Position numbers and translations under genes: made by a program. Shown in pieces: positions 57,353 to 64,000 of a stretch of DNA of 64,000 bases; within the stretch, counting starts at the first letter, position 1; each line of letters begins with the position of its first letter. The stretch lies in NCBI GenBank assembly GCA_028023455.1, contig JAQFVV010012402.1, positions 12,136,292-12,200,291 of the forward strand. The letters are read 5' to 3'. This stretch comes from Epiperipatus broadwayi. Taxonomy: Eukaryota > Onychophora > Udeonychophora > Euonychophora > Peripatidae. The notes under the pieces were generated by a model. That model was given only the letters and a program-made list of their open reading frames with translations, did not search any database and was not told where the DNA came from.

Positions 57353-59235
57353 AATCCGGAATCAATAATTTGATTTTTTTAAAAATATCATATAGATCTG
57401 GTGACATTTTTCTGTTAAATATTACTGACATTTTTCGAATTCTATCGAAAAATAAAATTAAAAAATGTTATATATTTATATTTTTGTGCTTTATGGCACC
57501 AAAAATATTAGTTTAACTGATGTTCTCTTTTTTGTTCATATTCTATAATTACAGTAATTTATTGATGTTGATATATATAAAATTACACACACTTTTGTTA
57601 TTTAATTATGTTGTATAATTTAAATTAAAATGACAATATATCATTATAAGGATTCCATGGTGTCTTAGTAGCAAGCATATTAATCTGCCATATCTGTGAA
57701 CTAGATTGAATAAAATTCTTTTTTTTTCCTGGTAGCCACTTCAGCTAAGCATCCCATTTTGGTTTTAGCTAAAAAGTAAATCAAGATTAGAAAATTATTT
57801 AAATCTCACCACCTAGTTCTTCTCTATGGAAGAACGTTGGTGAGGCCATTATCCGGCAATAGGCTATTTAAAAATTGTTTTATTTTTTATTATATATGCG
57901 TATGTGTGCCGCGCATATATATGTAAATGCACGTAAAAATATAATTTAATTTTTATTTTTATTGCAATATTGAAAACTAAATATCTTTGTATTTCTAAAG
58001 ATTTATGAAACTGTAATTTGGAAATTATAATCCTTTATCGCTATTTCCTTTATTTTTTAATTGTAATTTTTTTTTTTTAGATTTTATCTATAAAAACAAA
58101 ACTTTATATATAGCTTTGTATTTTCTTTTTGAATATATATGAATATATTTTAAATCTAATTAATCTCTGTTTTTCCATATGGTTTCACTTCTACGTGACA
58201 TATTTCTCCATCTATTATCTATTAATGGTTGCTTTTTTTTTTCTATTTTTTTTTTTTTTTTATGCCTAGTTTTTAAGAATTATTCCCATGTCAGAATATT
58301 TGCAATTCAGTGAAGCATAGATATCAGCTTTGGCAATTGAAGTTTGATTGCCAGCAGCTGTAGATGAGTGCACACAGGTCAAGTTTGGATCAACTGATGG
58401 TAAAGAGTGAGGGAGTTTTAATGTTCAAGAAAGTGTTTCATCTGAATGCTTTAGGCAGAATTAAAAAATCAAATAGATTGAAAAAATTGACCATTAAAAA
58501 GTTTTAAAAATAAATAAATAAAACATTATTGTTTACTTCGCTTTAAATCATTCTCTATATGCTTTTGCAAATATTTATGTATGTAGGGTTAAATGTAATG
58601 TAATCATCTATTAAATATTTTATGTCTAACAAAAAAATTTAATTATGTTCTGAAAAATAAATTCTTATTTTATGCAAAATAAAAAAAGTGAAAAAAATAA
58701 ACATGGTAAATAATCCTATTACTAGATTAAAATATGCCTTGAAGTTTCTCATTTTTTTCTCTCTTTTTATGAATCATGAATGATTAATCTAATTATTGTT
58801 TAGATTCAAACTATATAAAATACACATAGTTCTTTCTTCTTTGCAATCGTAATGTTTTTTTTTTTTTTTAAAGGCTATATATATTTTTGTAATTCATACA
58901 GAAACATCTAATTTTTTCTAAGAAGAGTTGAAGTTTTAAATAAGAAATTTTGTGGAATTAAAAAAAAAAAACATATTACAAAAGGAATTGGAAAAATTCT
59001 GTAGATGAAGGAAAATATGAATATTTTTATTAGCATATAAAATTATATAGATTTTCAAAAATAGAACAAATTCCTTGACTGGTAAAATTGTTGTTTTGTA
59101 AATTATTGTCAAATCCAATTTGAATTTGGATACGTAAGGAAATTCAGATTTCTAATATTACAAAGAGATTAATATTAATTTTAATATCTTTGAGAAACAG
59201 TTCAGTTGCAACTGTTGTTGTTGCTTTTTATTAAT
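57353..59235. other. Gene-poor AT-rich stretch
   Basis: No supportable gene. A slightly more complex patch at 57650-57880 (ttccatggtgtcttagtagc to cattatccggcaataggc) might be an old repeat. T-runs lie at 58240-58262 and 58855-58870. Confidence 0.35.
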
Positions 59236-59241
59236 ATATAT

Positions 59242-62200
59242 TGTACCCTTACTTCTCGATGTATAATATAGTTTGAAATACGACTAGCTTAATTAAATTA
59301 TAATGCTCAGTTAAAATTTGCATGTTTATCTTTAATATACTTTTATACTATCATATTCTACTTAAATTTATTATCAATTATCAAAATCAATATAATTCTA
59401 TAGTATGTACTAATTAAATAAGTATTTATTAAAATCATGAGACTGTGAAGTAAAGTTACAAAGTAATAAGTAGATTTACATTGAGTCAATATCTCCCAAG
59501 ACATTGTCTCAATGGCATAAGAATACTGTCACCTCCTTATTAACTTACTACTACCTCTACAGCATTCTTATGGCTTTTAAATAAAATAAATTATCTTTAA
59601 TAATAATAAAATAAATAAATCTTAACTTTTAATTTTTAAAAATATAATTAAATAATCTCAGGCTCTTCTAATAATTTTAAGGTAATAATAATTCATGTAA
59701 ATAAGTATGATATGGGATTTTATATCAAACTTAAATACACCTAACTTATTTTAATAATAATAATAATAATACTACTCTTAGGGTATAACTTAACCTTAAT
59801 TATTCCTATTATCATCAATCATTAAATAATAATAACATGTCTATCTTTTATTTTCATATAGTATCTTAATTTTAGAATAGATCAAAATCTTACAACTTAA
59901 TAATCTGTGGCAATAAATAATACTGTACTCTTATATTGTGCATTATAATTACCTTATGACCATAATAATATTATATGTTAATGTCAATCAATTCTTATAA
60001 AATGATATCAAGAAAATATTGTGTTTATTTCTAAATAATAATAATAAATTCATATTGTGCAAATATTATGTTTCTTCAAATTATCTGTTGTCAAATGCTG
60101 TGGTGCAAAATAATGAACTCGACACACTTTTAAACAAATTAAACAAATTTATTTACATTAACTTCAACTAAGAATTTATTTACAATATTTACAGTTCAAA
60201 ATTAGGAAAAAAATAAAATAAAATAAGAAAATAATAATACAATATGTTTACACTGTTATTAACTTATACTCTTAAGAAATAATTTACATTCTTTTAAAAT
60301 GCTGTACTAATAACACTAAAGTATGTTTCCAAAACTTAGACTTTAAATAAATATCAGTGAACTTCAATTATTACACAGAAAAATTTATGTAAACAATATT
60401 TATGTAGCATATGTAAACAATTAAACTTTATTAATTAAATTGCTACATCACTTAAGTATTACTGTTATTCATTTCATCATGTATTAGTATGGGTTCACTT
60501 TAATATCAGCATTACTCTAATAGCATAATATAAAACTAATGTATCTTTATAATGTAATAACAAATAACTGATTATAATTTTATATTTCATTTAATGCAAT
60601 TCATGCTACATGTTTTATCAAATATGCATTACATATATGTACTGTTAAAATAATAATTAAATTATTCATCAATTTCAAATTCATAAAGCATTATATTAGA
60701 TAAATTCTATGATTCTTTTCTATGTGAAATTATTACTTTACTTTATGTGTTATTCTACTCCTTCTTAATAAACTTTTATCTACAAAACATCCTCTAAAAC
60801 TTATTTAAAATTACGGGAAAACAACCTTCAACTTTAAATAAATACTAATTATCCAAACTATTTATACTACGTCATCTATATTCAGTAAACCTTTAATTCA
60901 AACATAAACTTCTACATAAAACTTAACTTAATTTATCCAATAAAATAAATATAAAATATAGACTTTGAGATCTCTTCCTAACTTGAAATAAAATAATTAC
61001 TTGTATGAATAATAAATATAATTCTAATACTCCAACATAATAATAATAAAAATAAAAATCAAAATTTATTTACGAAAGAATCATATAATTATTTCTAAGC
61101 TTCTTATGTAATGTTATATCATATTTATATCATAAATTCAAATTATGCATATTTAAATAAAACTGTTACTGCCAATATAATGTGTGTGTATTTTTAAAAT
61201 ATTTATACATCCATTCAACAATAACATATCATTTTGGTTGATCTAAAGAAAAAAACATATTAAATACATCAAAATTATTATTATTATGATACAATTTTTA
61301 CCATCAATAATGATTTAATGTACAGTCCATCTTCCAATATTCTTCGGAATTACAGCTTCATAAAATAATTCACATTTACACTCACAATCATTCTTTAACA
61401 TATTCCGTGTTATATTAATTATAAAATAAACTTATGCAATTAATCATTATATTATTTTTAGTTATTATTTAAAGAAATGTACCTATCTTATTTTAATAGA
61501 TTAATAATATTTAAATTTTATGTTAGATAAATAAAAACAGAATTCATATTACATAACTCCAGCGATGTTTCCTTTTCACCATAAAGTTCTTTAATCCTAG
61601 GCACATATTCACTAGAACACCATTTCCTGTTTCCGGTCCATCACGTGTTTTTTTAAAAGTTTATGAAAATGAAAACGTTCTTTTAAAATAAAATAAAAGT
61701 TAATTCTTCCATAAGAAATAAAATAAAATTAAAATAGTTTATAGGATCCTGATTTAGTTATTTTTAAAATATTATTCAAAAGTTATTATTTTAGCTTAGT
61801 CTTTAGTTTTATGAAAATTATCATTTAATTATTTTAAATTAACTGGGACGTCCACGTATTACTTGCGCATTTCTTAACAAAATATCCAGGTAAGAATAAG
61901 CTTCTTCATCTAAAACGACCAGCGTTTAAATTATTTCAATATAATAATTTTATTATATTAAGATTTTTAGCTAATTATATTTCAATTGATTTGCCTTTAA
62001 AATCATCAACATTCAGTCTTTTAAACATAAAGACTTAACAAGGCAAGTATTTATAAAACTACTTTTATTTCTAATATCTTTACTCAAGATATACATTTAA
62101 ATTTATAGCTTGCAAAAATACTTTCTTTATACAAAAGTATTTATTCTTTAAAATATCTATTTTCTAATAGGCAACAGTAATTAGCTTTTAAAATTATATA

Positions 62201-63501
62201 CTGTCCAAAATACTACTTTTCTCCATCTTGTAATTTTCCGAACTAATCCAGCGTTTGTCATATTTCTAAGGTAAAGTTTCCGATATATTTTCACTATATA
62301 TGATGTTCCCATGACTATTTGCTTGTAAATTGAGCTTAGTATAGAGACGATCGATAGGGAAAATTAAATTAACACTGCATGTCTATCATTTAAAACTTTT
62401 ATAACTTATTTACAAGACACTCTTATAATTTTGAAAAATGATTTTAAAAGCGTCTATAAAAATTTACGTAGCTATTTTTAATAAACAATTAACTTGAAAA
62501 ATCAATCACAGAGTCCTCTCCTAACAATTGACCTGAGCTTTTATACCGGAAGAAACTTCCCATTTGATTGGTACATTTAAACAATCAATTTGCTGGCTTA
62601 TTTACATATTTACCAACAACACAAAATTAAAAATAAATAATGACTTATTTAATATTTAATATTTATTACATTATTACATTTTTAAAATAATTCTTATCAT
62701 TTATTTAAATCTATTAAACACTTTTAAAAAGTATATTATTTTACTTGATTTTAATTTTAACTTGTATAAGATTATTTTTAAATAAACTAAGTATTTTTTA
62801 TACGTCATATTTTTAAAACAATATTTTAAAATCAGATTTAATATTCTACATTGATTTATCTTTATTTTATCTCGTGATAACTCACGTATTATTTATAAAT
62901 TTATAACATGATTTTTAAAATAGTTTTGCAACTTTATTAGATAACTTCCAAGCATGTGTGCGTATTTAACTAACATCTGTTTTTTTTTTACAATAAAAGA
63001 AACGCTTCTCATAATCTAAAAATAACTAACAATTGCATTTTTAAAATAAATATTTTTTTAAAAATAAATAAGATAATATAAAAGATTTTAAATTAATAAT
63101 TCGATATTATTAAAATCAAATATTAATCTTCTATTTAAGTATTTATAATAATTAAAATATTTATATTCTTTTATAATATTATTTTATCAACAATAAACAT
63201 ATGTATTTAATCTTACTTGTCTTTTAAACACCTTTAGCTTTAAACACCTATTTATTAAATATATTAATGCAGTATTGATTATGGCCATTTTTTCCAACTA
63301 TATATTATAATCATCATCATTTAAAATGTCTCTCTCAATATCAGCACAATTTTACATATCAAATACTCATAGATTGCTTTAATTAAACTTTTTGAAATAT
63401 TACCATAAGCAAAATTAACATCACATATTCAAATATATCTTAAATTTAAAATTTTAATAGATTAGCACAAAATTAAATGGTGACCCATACAAAAGGGCAC
63501 A
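59242..63501 (-). mobile_element. 4.3-kb TGT...ACA repeat, right (inverted) copy
   Basis: On the minus strand this begins TGTGCCCTTTTGTATGGGTC and ends GAGAAGTAAGGGTACA. It mirrors the copy at 43550-47869 throughout with frequent small indels. Both flanks are TA-rich (atatat). It contains the same CCAAT-TATA pair (62539-62572) and stem-loop (59480-59513). No protein-coding content is seen. The two copies are 11.4 kb apart and inverted, so the window could be read as a ~20-kb structure with 4.3-kb terminal inverted repeats. The contents between them look like unrelated relics. Confidence 0.75.
62539..62572 (-). promoter_or_regulatory. Conserved TATA and CCAAT boxes in right repeat
   Basis: On the minus strand accaatca lies ~20 bp before ttcttccggtataaaa, as in the left copy. 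TATAAAA occupies 62539-62545. Confidence 0.6.
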
Positions 63502-64000
63502 ATATATATATATAATTCATTAAAAATAATTTTCTTCATGAAATATTTTAAAGTTTCAAATTCGCACTTTTAATGTTTAACAATTTTTGAATATGAATAG
63601 CCATTGTCTTTGTAAAACAACTATCAGATTATTTTTTAATATACTTCAGATAGTACCAACTTTTTTTTAATGCCACTATAATTTTAATGTTGAAGCATAC
63701 TAATTTACAAACTGCCCAACAGTCTACCTCTATAAATAAGTATCCATATAATATTGAATGTTTTTTTTAAATATATATTTTGATTCTTATTTACAGACAA
63801 CATAACTTATATTGTTGATCTGAGTATAGATACACACAATTTTTTTTAAAGCAATTTTTTGTTATCTAAGCAAACTGTATGTGGTGATCATTCCATATGT
63901 TATAGACAAATTCAATAACAAAAGTTTGTTTGAGTTTACAGAACTAGTTTCTAATTTCTACAAATATATGTTTAAATATATAACTAAATCATTTTTATAT
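63502..64000. other. AT-rich flank, no feature
   Basis: Nothing could be supported on either strand in the last 500 bp. Confidence 0.4.

Noticed and set aside
43550-63501. Polinton/Maverick element with long terminal inverted repeats
   Set aside because: The size would fit, but there is no DNA polymerase B, integrase, ATPase or capsid gene between the arms. The interior holds PLE, hAT and SINE relics.
1-64000. CRISPR array, bacterial operon or phage region
   Set aside because: No regularly spaced short repeats with unique spacers and no dense gene order. All evidence points to a eukaryotic nuclear genome.

Overview
The window is very AT-rich, roughly a quarter G+C by eye, with large intron-like or intergenic spaces, many microsatellites and homopolymers, and decayed retroelements on both strands. 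There are no bacterial operons, ribosome binding sites or intact long ORFs. The element mix is RTE-type LINEs, several Penelope-like elements (PLEs) with RT and GIY-YIG remains, an L1/Tx1-like LINE tail, tRNA-derived SINEs, a hAT remnant and hammerhead-ribozyme repeats. That mix fits a repeat-rich invertebrate animal genome. I cannot name the species from the sequence.

Host coding sequence is scarce. The best candidate is two short plus-strand exons at 37963-38042 and 39029-39193. They have acceptor/donor consensus and compatible phase, and the second ends in a stop. A possible terminal exon lies at 8559-8746 with a 23-residue internal repeat, and a frameshifted gene-like fragment at about 806-1203. 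None was assigned to a family.

Layout. 1-6200: tandem duplications, a ~1.4 kb fold-back structure (4368-5756) and the 3' end of an RTE LINE (minus). 7.8-15.4 kb: two tRNA-SINEs, the possible terminal exon, and a G+C-rich 5'-truncated L1/Tx1-like insertion with an 18-bp target-site duplication (TSD). 19.9-22.7 kb: a decayed RTE LINE (minus) next to an inverted pair of diverged hammerhead repeats. 24.9-28.5 kb: a (TA)n tract, a PLE with a SINE inside its endonuclease region, and a second PLE relic on the minus strand. 30-31.5 kb: a SINE and a minus-strand LINE. 32.3-37.1 kb: an RTE LINE whose RT domain is split by a 2.0-kb multimeric hammerhead array flanked by a 13-bp TSD. 41-43.5 kb: paired acceptor/donor motifs, a decayed coiled-coil ORF and a PLE relic. 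43.5-63.5 kb: two ~4.3-kb TGT...ACA repeats in inverted orientation, enclosing a PLE palindrome, a hairpin MITE, a deleted hAT and a tRNA-headed palindrome.

The most notable system is the hammerhead array. Monomers of ~465 bp each carry a type I hammerhead (CUGAUGA core, GAAA, GUC cleavage site, 11-bp bipartite stem I). They are arranged as tandem multimers in two opposed blocks and were inserted by a target-primed type of mechanism into another retroelement. This matches what is known of animal retrozymes: small non-autonomous elements thought to move through self-cleaved circular RNAs, probably using PLE or LINE machinery. Remnants of both kinds of machinery are present here.
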